64,000 nucleotides of DNA from Coprinopsis marcescibilis (GCA_004369085.1 ML210197.1:115710-179709), one strand, 5' to 3'. Positions 1 to 13,054 are shown, counted from the first letter of the stretch. Numbers and translations are program-made. Notes: a model not told the origin generated them from the letters alone.

Positions 1-564
1 CGCTTTCAAAACGCTCAGTGCTCGCCGGCGGGGGATCGAGAAAGGTTCAAGGGCTTTCAAGGGGTAGACTTTACAAACACAAAGCATGGATTAAGAGTGC
101 GATTAGCCCAATTTGTAGTGGGTTCCGAACAAAAAGAGTGGATTACTTATCCCAGGGTGCCTGTCAGCCCATGGTAGCTAGTAATTAATTGAAGTAGGGT
201 CCTGGCTCCTTTTCCCCACCGCCAAAGCTAACCCTCCAATGAGAGGTCTTTGAGACGACCCCTCTCATTCAAACAGTATCATTCTCTGAATAGTGCAGGT
301 TCAAAAAGTGGCTGGAACAGTGCAACTGATGAACTTTGTGTACAGCATGCTGAAAACGCCCGACGCTGACGCACTCGTTTTGCCGTCAAATACCAATAGG
401 GTCGCGCCCATGGGTGATGACACTGGCTGTAAGACATTAGAGTGTCCATATATCATATACTGTATGTTTTCTGGTCTGTTTTTCTTCAATACAGCCTCGA
501 CGCAGCCCCAAACCTGACAAATGTCTGTAGTTGACGTTGCTTCTATATTTCTTCGATTTCTCAG
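1..564. other. Left edge, no supported gene
   Basis: I see no convincing gene here. A short open frame on the plus strand around 293-517 could be an earlier exon of the gene-like piece that follows, because a pyrimidine-rich stretch ending in CAG sits directly before position 565. I could not join the two with a clean donor site. Confidence 0.3.
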
Positions 565-1332
565 ATGCCGCTGGGCAAGGAAACTAAGATTCGCATGAAA
601 TTTCAACCTGATACACGTATATGTCTATATACGAAGCGAGACGATGTGGATGGACTGTCCGGACTTGCTGGTCAACACGATTGTATCGTTCCAGCTCCGA
701 GTCAGATTATTCTGCGGAGCCCACCTGAGCAGGGAGACTATCAAGTGACTGCTGAAAGCAAAGTCGAACGTGAGTATGATCTTCGGTACAGGTTATATCC
801 TTGGTTCACGCTGACGCTCCTGAAGAAAGACAGAAACGTGTATCTGCCCAATCTCTCACTCGATCGCCGTTCGCCGTTGGCAAAACAGGCCAGTCAGCGA
901 CTGACGCTCGCTTACATGATTGCCGGAACTCATCATGAATGACGTTTGTACTATTTGTGGTCCGTGCGTGCGATTCCTTTCAAAGCTGTTGAGCAGCGAG
1001 GAACCGTAGTTCTCCAGGTTCTATCATTCTCTATGGCTTACCCTTTGCAGCTCGATAGGGCCAACAACGCCTACTTTGTGGTGACCTTATCGAAATCAGG
1101 CTGGGCATTCTCGTCTCCAGCGTCGCTTGCTGAGCTGCATCCATCCCTCCACTACCTCGGTCAGGTTGGGGAATTGGACGATACCCACGTCTACTGCGCC
1201 GCTCTAGACCAGGGCAATGCGATTCTGGGTTTTCTTAATGGCCGTAAGAACGGCCAGGAAGGAATAGTCAGGGTTGATGTTCCAGAAGAGAGAGAATTGG
1301 AGAAGAGAGCATTTAGGAGACAACGCGTGTGA
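565..1332 (+). CDS. Unrecognised gene-like piece, probably several exons
   Basis: I do not recognise this product. The first open stretch (565 to about 770) follows an acceptor-like TTTCTCAG and ends at a good donor, GTGAGT. The last stretch runs from about 1053 to a stop at 1330-1332 and reads as ordinary protein (segments such as NNAYFVVTLSKSGW and GQEGIVRVDVPEE) with a very basic C-terminus ending RRQRV. A 33-bp gap before position 1051 (GTTCTA to TTTGCAG) could be a very short intron or coding sequence. The middle part (about 825-960) does not give one clear frame. It may be a real gene starting upstream, or a decaying copy. Exon limits are tentative. Confidence 0.35.
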
Positions 1333-2670
1333 TGAATTGCGATTTATATCGTAAATGTAAGATCCGTTCGTCTTTTGCTATCACATCTCTAGAGGAGTCT
1401 GATATAATGCATGTCTGTAGGACTGTATATTCTATGCTGCGCGAATCAAACTCGATACCGGTGTGGTCACTTATTTCAGGGTGTACGGAATCGTGCTGAT
1501 GATGTTGATCCATCAGAGGAATGTTAATGCAATTTTTGATGATCTTTTATGCATCTTTTCTGGGAAAAATTCGAAGCTCACAATCGAACGGCGCTCATGA
1601 CAACCCAATGAGAATAAATGACCTTTTAGAGGGGATGAGGGCATTTATCTTTGCATTCAGTTTTCCTATTTCAACTCGAAGTCGAGCCTGTTTTGTCGTA
1701 CGTCCCCAGAACGAACTTCGCCTATCCAGTCTTTCCTGGGTTTTCTGGACGAGAGTCGTCTTGAATTTCCATTCAGATCACCGGAGTACCATCGTTCTTG
1801 TAGCTTGAGGAGCAGGAACCGACAGAAGGACGTCGATTCCTCGGTCCGTGCCTCCGCGGTCATTCCAGAAGCAATTCACGGATGGATGCAACATTTCGCT
1901 TGTTCTCCACCGAACCGGAAAATAACGTAAGGATTTTTAATCTGCAATTTGAGGTTGCCGCTACTTCCCGCATTTTAGAAGCAACCTCTCGGCCTTGACG
2001 TTCAGAGTGTCCCGGATCGGCTCTCCCTGAGCACATGCTCAGCTCCAAGATGGAGTAACTTGTCCTTGAGCTTCGGACATCCGCTCGATGCGTTAAATGC
2101 AGGATACTTGTTCAAGTTGGCAGTTATCGCGAGTTGGCAGAGTCAAAGTTTAAAGATTTGAGGGTGCTGTTGGTGGGGTGAAGGCAGAGGATTAGCACGG
2201 AGCGATTGCCTGGCACGGAATCGACGTGTGTTGATAACGCTAAGCCTAGCTCACCACGACTTTGGATCAGAGACTGACGCGTTGAACTGTGTAGAGAAGG
2301 ACTGTCTCCGTTTCGCATTGCCGAGAGATAGGATCTAACGAGCCAATTTTAGCTTTTCAAACGAATATAGAACTGGGAACACTAGAGCGTACTCTGGGTA
2401 CGGGACTAGACTTCTGAGATCTCAGAGGAAAAAGGGGTCTCGCCTAACCGTCTTCAGATGCCCATGAACATTCGGTTGAACCATAGCTTGTAGGACGCAT
2501 TGGCGCCCAACAACCGAGGACAGCAGTGCATCCGGGGTCTGATGGCTATGATTTCCCGCTTAGCCGGCTGGACAGGTCCTAATGACGGGTTTCAGTCAGC
2601 AAGAAGGAACTGTACTGACAAATATCATACCATGGTCCAGAGAAACTAACGTGAACTTCCAACTTTTCTG
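1333..2670. other. Intergenic, upstream of the P450
   Basis: About 1.3 kb with only short, composition-driven open frames on both strands. I see no repeat, RNA gene or recognisable protein. The last few hundred bases should hold the P450 promoter. Confidence 0.5.
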
Positions 2671-2679
2671 TATATAAGG
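2671..2679 (+). promoter_or_regulatory. TATA box of the P450 gene
   Basis: TATATAAGG lies 74 bp before the ATG at 2745, a plausible spacing for a TATA box with a short leader. Confidence 0.5.
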
Positions 2680-2744
2680 CGTCTCAAACGAGAGCTACCC
2701 CTCCATCGTGTAGTACCACCTATATTCTACATCAACTCGATACG

Positions 2745-4854
2745 ATGGGACTTTCTCTTTCAAGACCCTTGTTATATGCCTTCATCCCCATTCTCGCTTT
2801 CCTGTCTTTGCGCGCTCGGAAGCGCAAGAACAGTAATCCTCGAGGACTTCCTCTTCCTCCAGGACCAACACCCCTCCCTCTCGTCGGGAACCTCTTCCAG
2901 ATGCCTCAGGAGCTCCCCTGGGTCGTCTATGCAGAGTGGGCCCAAAAATACGGTATGTCTCGTCCGTTGATAGATACCTATTTTTAAGGCTTACGTTCCT
3001 AGGCGATATCACCTACTTCGAGGTCCTCGGACAACCTATCGCCGTCCTCAACAACGTGAAGGCAATAACTCAAGTCTTGGAGAAAAAGGCCGTCAACACT
3101 TCGGACAGGCTATGGATGCCTATTTTCGACCTGTAAGTGGAGATCATTGCAGAACATCCAGGACAGTTGATCTGACAATTCGTTTAGTCTAAAGCTCGAC
3201 TGGTCATTCCCGTTCATGGCCTATAACCCATTCTGGAAATTGCACCGAAAGGACTTTCATCAGCATCTTGGACCCATTCAGGTCCAGATATATAGACCGA
3301 TAATCGAAGATCAGACCCTTCGGTATGCCCGTGCTATGATCGCCAACCCCCAGGACTTTTGGGAACAAGCTCGATCGTACGTGTATTTCCGACTCGATCG
3401 CAAGGCACAGACTAAATGTATCTATAGATGGATTGGGCTTACCGTCATGCGTGTTGCCTATGGAATCGACGACGCAGCGTACAACGAAAACTTGATTGTC
3501 AAGGCGCAAGCTGTGAATCAAGGTTTCTCCGAAGCGTCAATTGCAGGACGTTACCTCGTCAATTACATCCCTTGGCTCAAGTATGTGCCTTCTTGGTTCC
3601 CTGGTGCAGGGTGGAGGAGGCATTTGGACGCAATCGGAAAGATGAGTGAGGAGGTCTCTGTTGTCCCTTTCAGAGACGCCAAGGAGAGAGTTGTGAGTCC
3701 ATTGTTTATTGCCTATCATAAAATCCAAGCTGACACGGAGATCCTTCAATAGGGACGAGGTGACCTCGACGAACATACCAGCGTCGTAAGGAGACTGATC
3801 GAGGACCTTCCGTCTGAAAGTGATCCCAGTTACTTGGAGCGAGCGACTGTCGCAAGAAACGTCGCTGCTATTGGTTACATTGGTAAGTGGCGATTCCATG
3901 CTCGTCGTTGTGAATGACTTCTCACTGTGTGCCATTTCAGCTGGAGCTGACACGGTTTGTTATACGGTTCTGACCACAGGCATGTCGTTCTTACCCTCGT
4001 ATAGAGTCTCAGCGGCGCCTATGCCCTTGTCCTTGCCTTGGCGATGAACCCGGAGGCGTTGAAAAAGGCACAAGCAGAGATGGACGCTGTAATCGGATCT
4101 GACAGACTACCAAGAGCAGAAGACATAACTCGATTGCCATATGTCCAGGCCGTCGTTAAGGAAAATTCCCGCTGGCACTCGATTGGTCCTTTATGTGAGT
4201 CATATCTGATCGTCCTGAATGTTCATGCACTTAATGTTTGTCTCCGCAAGCGCTTCCTCACCTTTCCATGAGCGAGGACGAGTACGAAGGATATCACCTT
4301 CCCAAAGGAACCATGTTTCTGCCAAATACATGGTCTGTTCCTATTATAACTCGCTTGTCGTGAAGCAGGTCTCTAACCAAATAATTAGGGCAGTGATGCA
4401 CGACCCCAAGCGCTTTGATGACCCCCTAGCCTTCAAACCCGAGCGGTACCTGAAGGACGGAATTATCAACAAGGACGTTCTGGATCCAGACAATTTCGCC
4501 AATTTTGGATATGGCCGTCGGTGAGTAAATGTGGAACTTAGCTTCGTGCAATAGCTTACCGGTTTGAACCAGGATGTGCCCAGGAAGATTCCTTGCGGTT
4601 GAGATTACCAGATACTTTGCCATGTGCATGATAATGCTCTTCGACATCACCCCTCGCAAAGATGAGCATGGGAATGAAATTCCATTGAAGTTGGAAGTGG
4701 GATCAGAAACCATTTGGTACGTCGAGCTCCTCGTTCCAATATGACTTGAAGAGGCCAGAACAGCTACTTAATGGGGTTGCACAGCATTCCTGCGCCTTTT
4801 GAAGTGGACATTCGTCCACGATCTGCAAAACATGCTGCTCTTGTGAACCACTAA
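2745..4854 (+). CDS. Cytochrome P450 monooxygenase, multi-exon
   Basis: A microsomal-type P450, expected to oxidise a lipophilic substrate using a reductase partner at the ER; the substrate cannot be read from sequence. The N-terminus is a hydrophobic anchor (about residues 5-24) followed by basic residues and the proline hinge [15 protein letters not shown]. The I-helix AGADT is carried on a 14-nt micro-exon (3941-3954). The ExxR motif reads KENSRW (about 4160), followed by the PERY region, and the haem loop [14 protein letters not shown] is split by an intron, with cysteine at about 4578. Introns I could place include 2953-3002, 3133-3187, 3376-3427, 3693-3752, 3883-3940 and 3955-4004; others follow near 4195, 4330, 4520 and 4718. 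All are short GT-AG introns. The length is typical and all key motifs are present, so it looks intact. No biosynthetic partner genes lie next to it. Confidence 0.92.
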
Positions 4855-5878
4855 GCCACAGGAGCAGCATGCTTTGCGTTGGTTACATCCTACCAATCTG
4901 AGATGTCCCAGCCCGAAATCGCATCACCAATCAATGACCTGATGCCACCCCACCCAATCCATGTTGAACTACTGCGGCGTTGTACTCAACCCAGCGAATT
5001 TCCCAAACCTGTAAATATATGTTGTCGGCCCTATGTCTCTACATTACGTGAAGAATAAACAATACGGTGACGAGCTACGAACTGCGTAGACTCAACAAGA
5101 AATCGGGTTCTTCGCGTGTCTGTAACGCGAGAACAAACCGTACAGCCGAAAGTGAGGTAGTCGAGGAAAGGCAGAGGATAGTCGTGGGTATCGACCAACG
5201 GTGGTGGCGGAGAGGTAGACGTAAGAGGGATACGACGAACCGTGATGATCGGGTCTGAGACTACAGGTGTGGGCACTGGCTTCGTACCAACGCACACGAG
5301 TGATGTCGAGATCAGACACGAGAAACGAAGGCTCTGAAAGGGGGGGAACGACGAGGAAAGAGAGAAAGAGATGGATTGAGAGGAGTATGGAAGATATAAA
5401 GTAGCGAGAGACCCGTAGGTACAGTCATGGATCAGTCAGTGGGACACGATCAGACAACGTGACACTTTTGGATTCCTAATATTTCTAGCCTCTGGTGCTC
5501 AATCTTTTTCAAACAAATTTCAAAATATGATGAGGCTTCTTAAAGGTTTGAAACCCAACTTTCAGAGAGCCATGCATCTTATTCGCAGCAAGAGGGAATT
5601 TACAAGTAGGTGTCGAAATTGTTGCTTACCAAACTGTGCCCAGATCACTCAGCGTGACCCCTGTATTCTGCATCTCTAGTCGCACGATCTTTCTTAAATT
5701 GCTTCAGATTTTGGAATTATAATGAACGCATACACAGCAGCCTCCATGCCAATTTTCAAGGGACTGCGCCCACAATCTTGGGAGAGAGAAGACAATCTAT
5801 TTTTTGATGTAACGAATACCAGTCCATGACTGTAGGTAACTGGTCCCACCTGTATTGGTGGACCTAGTCTTTTATACT
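4855..5878. other. Intergenic after the P450
   Basis: About 1 kb without a recognisable gene. It contains purine-rich stretches near 5330-5400 and AT-rich sequence after 5460. The short open frames overlap each other on opposite strands and look like chance. Confidence 0.5.
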
Positions 5879-6106
5879 CGAATTTCCGGTAGATTCCGGA
5901 AATTCGTACAAATACTATAAAATAGCGGATGTCGAAAGGGTACCATGTGGAAGCAAGAGGAAAGGAAGTCTGACGCTCGGGTGAGCGCGTAAGAGAAAGG
6001 ATTCGGCGCGTCGTGCTTTAATTAGCACGCGTCACGCGTGGTGTGATCGGTGGTGCTTGGCTCTTGGACGCCAAGCAGGCAGAAACGGGCTGGCTCCTCT
6101 CAGCCC
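5879..6106. repeat. Cluster of five perfect inverted repeats
   Basis: Five perfect inverted repeats follow one another. (1) 5879-5906: CGAATTTCCGG, 6-nt loop, CCGGAAATTCG. (2) 6012-6029: CGTGCT, TTAATT, AGCACG. (3) 6026-6040: CACGCGT, one base, ACGCGTG. (4) 6055-6076: GCTTGGC, 8-nt loop, GCCAAGC. (5) 6087-6106: GGGCTG, 8-nt loop, CAGCCC. Repeats 2 and 3 overlap, so both cannot fold at once. No gene of mine covers this stretch. It could be a structured transcript, a miniature transposon, or binding sites. The direct observation is the symmetry; the role is unknown. Confidence 0.6.
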
Positions 6107-8472
6107 AGCTCGTATCTCCACAACGGCCTGAAATTTTAGTTGTACACGCTACCAACCGGGTTCGAACGTACGTACAGCTTTGTACTTTTACGTAATTTTC
6201 CTCACCTCCACCATCTTGAGCCTTACACGAACCACCACATCACAAAAAGTATCCCTGGAACTTGGCACCAGCAGGAACCTAGAACCTTTCGTCTTCCTCC
6301 AACTATCCATTCCAAGAACATCAGCAAGGTATATGAAACAAGGTAACGCAAAAATCCATCAATGCGTGAAGGCATGCATGAACATCTGGACCAACAATGA
6401 CAGCCGAAAATATGCCTTGATACAATTTATTACAAATCTCAATGAGATCTTATGGTTGGATCACGCTTCTTTTGCGCGACCACAATTAAACGGTCTAGAA
6501 GTTTCAAGTCTCGAAAACAAGCGTCCATACGTTGCCTGTAGGTGAAGTTCATATCACAGCTCAATCCACAACATCGCTTTAACCCTGTTCATCTTAATCT
6601 AGAACTTGAACCCATTGGAAGATAAGAATGGATCGACAACTAGACCCTACTATTGAAGACGTTATTGTGTCACACAAACATGAATATCATCATTACCCGG
6701 GTCCATGCCGATTCTTCGTCGGACGACGGATGGTAATCACAAACCCGCGCGGATTCGTCTTTCAATTGACCTCGGCTTCCGTTCTGGTTTGTTGCTACCA
6801 GCCGGCGACGAATTGACAAGCTATCCTCCCCTCATGTGTCGCCCGAATCCGTACCACATTCGACGGATGTCTGGATCTACTGACACACAAGGTCTGTACA
6901 ACCATTGATCTGCCTCATAAATACGGTGCTAACAGATGCCATCCTAGTGGAGCGCGAGAGACCTTCTGATGACCAGGTGTCCATGATACCAGTGTAGTCT
7001 GGTTCCTCATCCCGCAGTTAACATTGTCTCAGCAACACGACAAGCTCTCATCGGTTTCAACGAGCACTGCTTATTCTGCATCCCTCAGTTCCGCATCATG
7101 ATATCGCCCGTTATGCGGGTGATGAAAGACTCATTCGGAAGGCCCTGTAGGATTTTCCAAGATCCAATGCGATCTCTTGATCAAACCGTCTCGTATGCTC
7201 GTACCAATATATGGTTTTCGCCTCCTCTCGATGGCACCAATATGGCACTCTAAAGTAACCCCACTTATTAAATTCTGATGAACAGATTCAGAACCGCAGC
7301 CGCATTTCGGAAAGCACTTTTCTCCTTCCCCAGTCTAATATTAAGAAAGCTGTAAGCCATTGATTTTACCAGGCTGTGATCGTATTTTATTGACTGTTGA
7401 AGCATTCAATGATAGAGGCTTCTAAAAGCACATCGTGCAAGGCACCCATTGTTTACCAGGTGCGTAGGTTGCTACCGCATCGCCTAGTGTTTGCGACCTG
7501 GGCGCTACTCTTCCGCATATGTCCCGGTTAGGTCACGCCAACTAGTCAAGCACAGATCTGACGACATATTTGGGACCGTTCCGATGCTTGGCAAGCTGGC
7601 CTTGTGTCACAAGGTGGGTCATTTCTCCACTTTATCAGCCTCGTTTCGACGGATTGGTAGACGGCACCGTCTTCACAGCCATCGAGTCCGGACTTATCTC
7701 GGATTTAATCTTGAAGTATCATTGAACGAGCGAATGTGGTATGTACTTATGCGTCATCATAGGTTATTGTTGCCTCATTAACCGCCATCCTCCAATTCAG
7801 TTCACGGTCGGATGCAATGTTTTAAAATAGCCACCAAACCCGGATTGCGTTAACAAGGCCAAGTTCCAACATTGTAAAGGGTCAGATGATCAAGATCCCA
7901 ACCACCTTTTGACACGGGCGCTGATGTAGCTCGGACATACACGCTCATTTATGCCAAACACACGTCCACTCCGCCTTCTTCGTCGAAGAATGGGCAATGA
8001 CCACAGCGACCATATATCTCGGAGCGCTCGGCAACTGTGTGTGGGAGCCCATTATCAGCGCTTCATCAGGCCCATCCATAATAGCCGAGCTAAATTTATG
8101 CAACACGCATGGAATTGTAATTGGTAAGTTGCCAGCATCATCGCATCCTGGAATCAGAGTCTTGAGGGCGGTACACAATACAATGATAGTGTCAACGAAG
8201 GCTAGATTTGACGGGCGCGCTGCGCGGTACAGACGGAATGCTCACCAATAAAAAGGGCCCATCGTTCGAAGAAAGCAAAGCAAACTGGGATTCCTTCCTA
8301 CCCACATAGCAATGTAAGCACTCGATCTCCTCCTCCACTCCCTCTTCTCTCCTGCTTCTGCTTCTGGATGTTCGGATGATTGACTAATCCATTATCTTCA
8401 GATTTCTCTTGTCATTTAACTAGCCAACACACGCACCTGCTTTCCAGTCGTTCAACCTTTCATTACTGCACG
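6107..8472. other. Gene-poor region upstream of the first secreted-protein gene
   Basis: About 2.4 kb in which I find no protein with convincing composition and no clean splice pattern. GGGTTCGAAC at about 6157 looks like a tRNA B-box but has no matching stems. Pyrimidine-rich sequence at 8300-8470 is probably the promoter and leader of the gene starting at 8473. Confidence 0.45.
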
Positions 8473-10688
8473 ATGCGTCTTACTTCAAACTTTGTTCTGT
8501 TGGCTGTTATCGCCTCCAAGGCCAGCAATGTTCTCGCTGACACATTCGTAAGCATTGTTTCCTATTTTATCACCGTGTTGATCGAAATCACCGACGCCCG
8601 TTTCTCCATATGTAGTACCCCGTATCCGCCCGCGACCTCACTTCCTTCAACGATCTCGAGTACGAAACCCGAGACTTCTTCGACGGCGACCTCCTTGAAG
8701 AACGTGAATTCGAAGACGACTTCGAAGCCAGGGACTTTGAGGACGACCTCGACGCCCGCGAGTTTGGAGAGGAAGATCTCTTCGAGGCTCGTGGCTTCTA
8801 CGACGACGGTGCAGAATACGAGGCCCGATCATTCTATGATGATGATGGGTTCGAAGCTCGCGAATTCTTCGATGACGAATTCGACGCCAGAGAGTTCTAT
8901 GACGACGAGTTGGAAGCTCGCGCCAAGGCTGCTGCCAGAGCCCCTGCTGCTCGCGCGGGTGGTGGTGCTAAGCCCGCCGCTAGAGCTCCTGCTGCTCGCG
9001 CAGGTGGTGGTGCTAAGCCTGCAGCCCGAGCTGCTCCTGCTCGCGCAGGTGGTGCTGCTCGCGGTGGTGCTGCAGCCCGAGCTCCTGCTCGCGCGGGTGG
9101 TGCTGCTCGTGGTGGAGCAGCCCGTACTGGAGGAGGTGCGGGTGCTGCCCGTGGAGGTGCAGCAAGAGCTGGAGGTGCAGCAAGAGGAGGAGCAGCAAGA
9201 GCTGGAGGAGCAGCAAGAACTGGAGGAGCAGCAAGAGGAGGAGCAGCAAGGGCAGGAGGTCGCACTGGCGTAAACAACGCTGCCAGAGGTGGTCGAAATG
9301 GTGCCGCCGGAGCCGCTCGAGGAAGAACTGGCGCTGGAGCTGCTGCTGGTCGTGGTCGCACTGGCGCTGCTGCCGGTAGTCGTTCCAACTCTCGTACCGG
9401 AGGTGCTGGAGGCAGTCGCTCAACATCGCGAACTGGAGCCGCAGCTGGACGAGGTGGTGCTGCCCGAGGACGTACTGGAGCAGCTGCTGGACGTGCTGGC
9501 GGGGCCCGTTCAACCTCTCGCACTGGCGCCGGAAGTCGATCCACTTCCCGAGCTGGTGGACGCGCTGGTGGTGCTGCCCGAACCGGCGGACGTGCTGGTG
9601 GTGCTGCTCGCACTGGTGGCCGCGCTGGTGGTGCTGCCCGAACTGGTGGACGTGCTGGTGGTGCTGCCCGAGCTGGTGGACGTGCTGGTGGTGCTGCTCG
9701 CGCTGGTGGCCGCGCAGGTGGTGCTGCCCGAACTGGTGGACGCGCAGGTGGCGCTGCTCGCACTGGTGGTCGTGCAGGAGCTGCTGGAGGCGCCCGTGGT
9801 CGCACCAACGCCCGAACTGGTGCCAACAGATCTACGTCTCGCGGCTCTACCTCTCGCGCTGGTAGCCGTACTGGTGCTGGAGCTGCCCGTGGTCGCACCA
9901 ACTCCCGAACAGGTGCCAACAGATCGACCTCTCGTGGCTCTACCTCTCGCGCTGGTAGCCGTACCGGTGCTGGAGCTTCCCGTGGTCGCACCAACTCCCG
10001 AACAGGTGCCAACAGGTCTACTTCTCGCGCCGGTAGCCGTACTGGTGCTGGATCTGCGCGTGGTCGCACCAACTCCCGAACAGGTGCCAACCGATCCACA
10101 TCCCGCGGTTCGACCTCTCGTGCTGGCAGCCGTACTGGCGCCAACCGATCCACCTCCCGTGGTTCAACCTCTCGCACTGGAGGACGAGGTGCTGGAGGAC
10201 GTGGTGCTGGAGGACGCGGGGCTGGAGGCCGTTCTGGCAATCGTGTCGGTGGAGGCCGCCTTGGCGCAGGTGGAAGAGTCGGCGGCGGTCGTCTTGGTGG
10301 TAGCGGAAGAGTTGGTGCTGGACGTCTTGGAGGCCTCGGCGGTGGTTTGCGACGAGGTGGAGGTTTCAACAATGGTGGAAGACTCGGTGGTGGAAGACTC
10401 GGTGGTGGAAGACTCGGTGGTGGAAGACTCGGTGGTGCAGGAAGGCGCACTGGAGAAGGCCTTGGACGAGGCCGCTCAGGTTCCCGTACCGGCGGCGGAT
10501 TGGGACGAGACCGCTCATCCTCTCGCGGAGGCAGGCTGGGTGGCTTGCTGGGCGGTAGGCTCGGCGGTGCTGCTCGCACGGCGGTCCAAGGTCCTCTGGC
10601 CAACGCCGCGTCACCCGCTGCCCCAGCAGTCGTACCCCCAGCTGCTCCAGTTGTCCCTGCCGCACCTGCCGTCGCTGCTCCAGCATAA
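8473..10688 (+). CDS. Secreted bipartite protein: acidic front, long Gly/Arg/Ala-rich tail
   Basis: Two exons (8473-8547 and 8616-10688) give about 715 residues. Exon 1 is almost exactly a signal peptide (MRLTSNFVLLAVIASKASNV then LADTF). Next comes an acidic segment (about residues 26-125) with repeated short units of the type FEAR, LDAR, FDAR between Asp/Glu runs. The rest, about 590 residues, is low complexity and strongly basic: Ala/Gly/Arg blocks, a 10-residue repeat of the type ARTGGRAGGA, a longer repeat containing RTNSRTGANRSTSR, GGGRLGG repeats, and an Ala/Pro/Val C-terminus. There are no cysteines in the repeats. I know no function. It shares its plan with the genes at 13.1, 43.0 and 45.5 kb. 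Other long open frames in this stretch come from the GC-rich repeats; the signal peptide, intron and acidic segment fix this frame. Confidence 0.8.
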
Positions 10689-13054
10689 GCCCTCGGTACT
10701 GCAGACTACGAACATTGTATCATCCCCTATTTCTATGACTAGTCCATCCTTTTTAGTTTCTTTTAAAGTTATTCTGTATTTAATCTATTCTCAATCAGAG
10801 CTGATTTTGACCCACTGTGCGTCGTTCCACTGGGCTTCATGTTTAAGGTCAGGATGTGTTGGAAAGAGCGAGTTGTGGAAATTGAAGATTGAGGAGGATG
10901 TACACAGTCGCGATGACGGTCATGGAAATATCTGCGGCACCAATTGATGCGGAGTTAAACGCGTTAAACTATTGAAAATATGACGTATTCGTAATGGGCG
11001 GGCCATGTAGAACATTGCCACTCGACTGCAGTGATTGATCATGTCTTCCCCCGCCTATTTCTCTCAAGGTCCGTGAAGCACTATTATCACATCACTTGGC
11101 CTTGCCCTCCACCTAGATCCTACCAATCCAGCTACATAGTATCAAAAGTGACTTCCTCAACGTTCAAGATACGATATTTATGCCTCAGGAGTCGTCTTAG
11201 AAGTCGGAAAACAGCCCTGATGGGCACAAACGGACACGCCCCTGTCTGTAATACCTTAATCGAACGCACAAAGCACCGGTTTATCCCATCTCAATCCCCC
11301 GGTAGTCACTAAGTATATTCGCGCCCGAAGCTTCCATTTCATATGTGAAACATGTCAAGTACATACTACTGTCCCTATTTAGAATGATGATATACCAGGT
11401 GGGTTGGGTCAAGGTTGGGTAGTAACCGACGCGTAAGTACCCCCTGGAGCTGGATACACCCCGGGCGCTGTCGAAGGTACTACATCGCTCAATCACCACG
11501 GGATATGTACAAAGCAAATTATAATACAAGCAGTTCTTCATCCAGCTCGGTGTTTTCGGTCGGTTCGCACACGTTTTGAGTCTTCAAGTAATGCTATATA
11601 TCGATTCTGCACCTCCGAGCTGCCCGTGCGTTGGCATTAACACCATTAATACCCTTCACTCCATGGCTCGGCATGAGGTGCCAGTACAATAGGCATATTA
11701 TTACTTACACAAGCGCAGAATTGCATGCAATCACTCGAATCTATGTTGCCATGAGAGGAATGAAGATGATGTCCACAGTGGCATAGCCCTTATCGGCGCT
11801 CATCAGCCAATCTGTCAACCAGCAGGAAAATTGCAGTGGTTCTTCCGAAACCATATGTATATGCACGCCAGTTGATAGAGAAGAGATCTCTCCGGGGCCT
11901 AGAGATTATGGACAGTAGACATCTTGGCAGCTGATTCGGGGGTATTGGTGAATATGAGCTAGCTGCAAGTGTGTGCTCCACTCAGGGTATAATGTTAAGC
12001 GTTTTCGTATTTGCTTCGCCTAAGAGCATCGGCGAGCCTGTGGATTGTCGTTCGTGGCGATCCAGCTACCCCCGGGGTGTTAAAGAGTCAATCGGGGGTG
12101 TTGGTGAATATGAGCTAGCTGCAACTATAGGGAGATGGGCTCAGGCTAATGAGGCATGACCGACGTGATTCGAATTGATCCTGCGACTAGTTTTTAAATT
12201 TGGATCCGAATTCTTCAAGATAGAAGTTGAGGTATAAAGCTTTCATATGTACCTTCTTCATGCCGTGACTCTCCAAATCCGCTTTGAGAGAGCGTGGATG
12301 TGTAACCTCAGTTCGCCGAGAATGTCTGTCTATCAAATTTGGACGTCCTTTTACTCAAGTAGTGACTTGTCCAGGCCGATTGGAGCTTGCAACCAACGTC
12401 GTTCGACTCGGACATCGCCGTATATACAAGGCGGCTATGCCACGGAGCGTCATGAGAGATTATAACAGATGAGCGCCATCTGCCTATCGGCCATTGTGGC
12501 CTTCAAGTTTCCAACGGACTCACACACACAGAGTCGTCTGTCGGGGCGCCAGAATGACTTTCCAACTTCTTCATCATCGTTCTTGATCATGCTGAATACA
12601 GAATTACCATGTCGAACTTGGCGCAAGGCACTATAAGGACGGGTTTCTCTCTTTTATCTCTGGTCAAGACAGGACCACTTTAGCGCCGGCAAGAAGAGAA
12701 TCCACAAGTATCGACAAAATCAGAGTTAATCAGCTATGTTATCATAGATCTCTCGCAGATTCGATCCGAGACATCCGACTTCGTAATTTCGTGTCCACAC
12801 GAAAGCGAGATTGTGGGTGTTAGTCTCGAGGACTCCCCGAGCGAGAAGCTGAACGCAGGTGCTATAAAGACAAGGGAAATAACGAAGAAACATATCAGGT
12901 CACAGTCAATTATCCCATTGATCTCAACTCGACTCTTATTTAAATTTAAACTGCTCTTCGACGCCTATCGCTACACACTTCTCACCCTCTACTTCACACC
13001 CACACCCTACACTTCTTGGGTAACCTCTGACTGTGATATCACTCCACTATCATA
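10689..13054. other. Intergenic between the two secreted-protein genes
   Basis: About 2.4 kb without a supported gene. It holds a pair of 32-bp direct repeats (listed separately) and, near 12866, a TATAAAG about 190 bp before the next gene. Short open frames are not convincing. Confidence 0.5.
11937..12124 (+). repeat. Pair of 32-bp direct repeats
   Basis: A 32-bp sequence at 11937-11968 (beginning CGGGGGTATTGGTGAATATG) recurs at 12093-12124 with one difference (TATT against TGTT). The copies start 156 bp apart and no gene covers them. They may be the remains of a local duplication or a repeated binding site. Confidence 0.7.

Noticed and set aside
6150..6172. GGGTTCGAAC resembling a pol III B-box
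   Set aside because: No tRNA stems fit around it and no clear A-box at a suitable distance.
8897..10603. A 568-codon open frame on the minus strand opposite the secreted Gly/Arg-rich gene
   Set aside because: It is almost all Pro/Ala/Arg repeats, the mirror of GC-rich repeat codons without stops. The plus-strand frame has the signal peptide, intron and acidic segment.
9289..10947. A 552-codon open frame on the plus strand in another frame of the same gene
   Set aside because: Leu/Val/Glu/Pro repeats produced by the same low-complexity DNA; it has no start context or other support.
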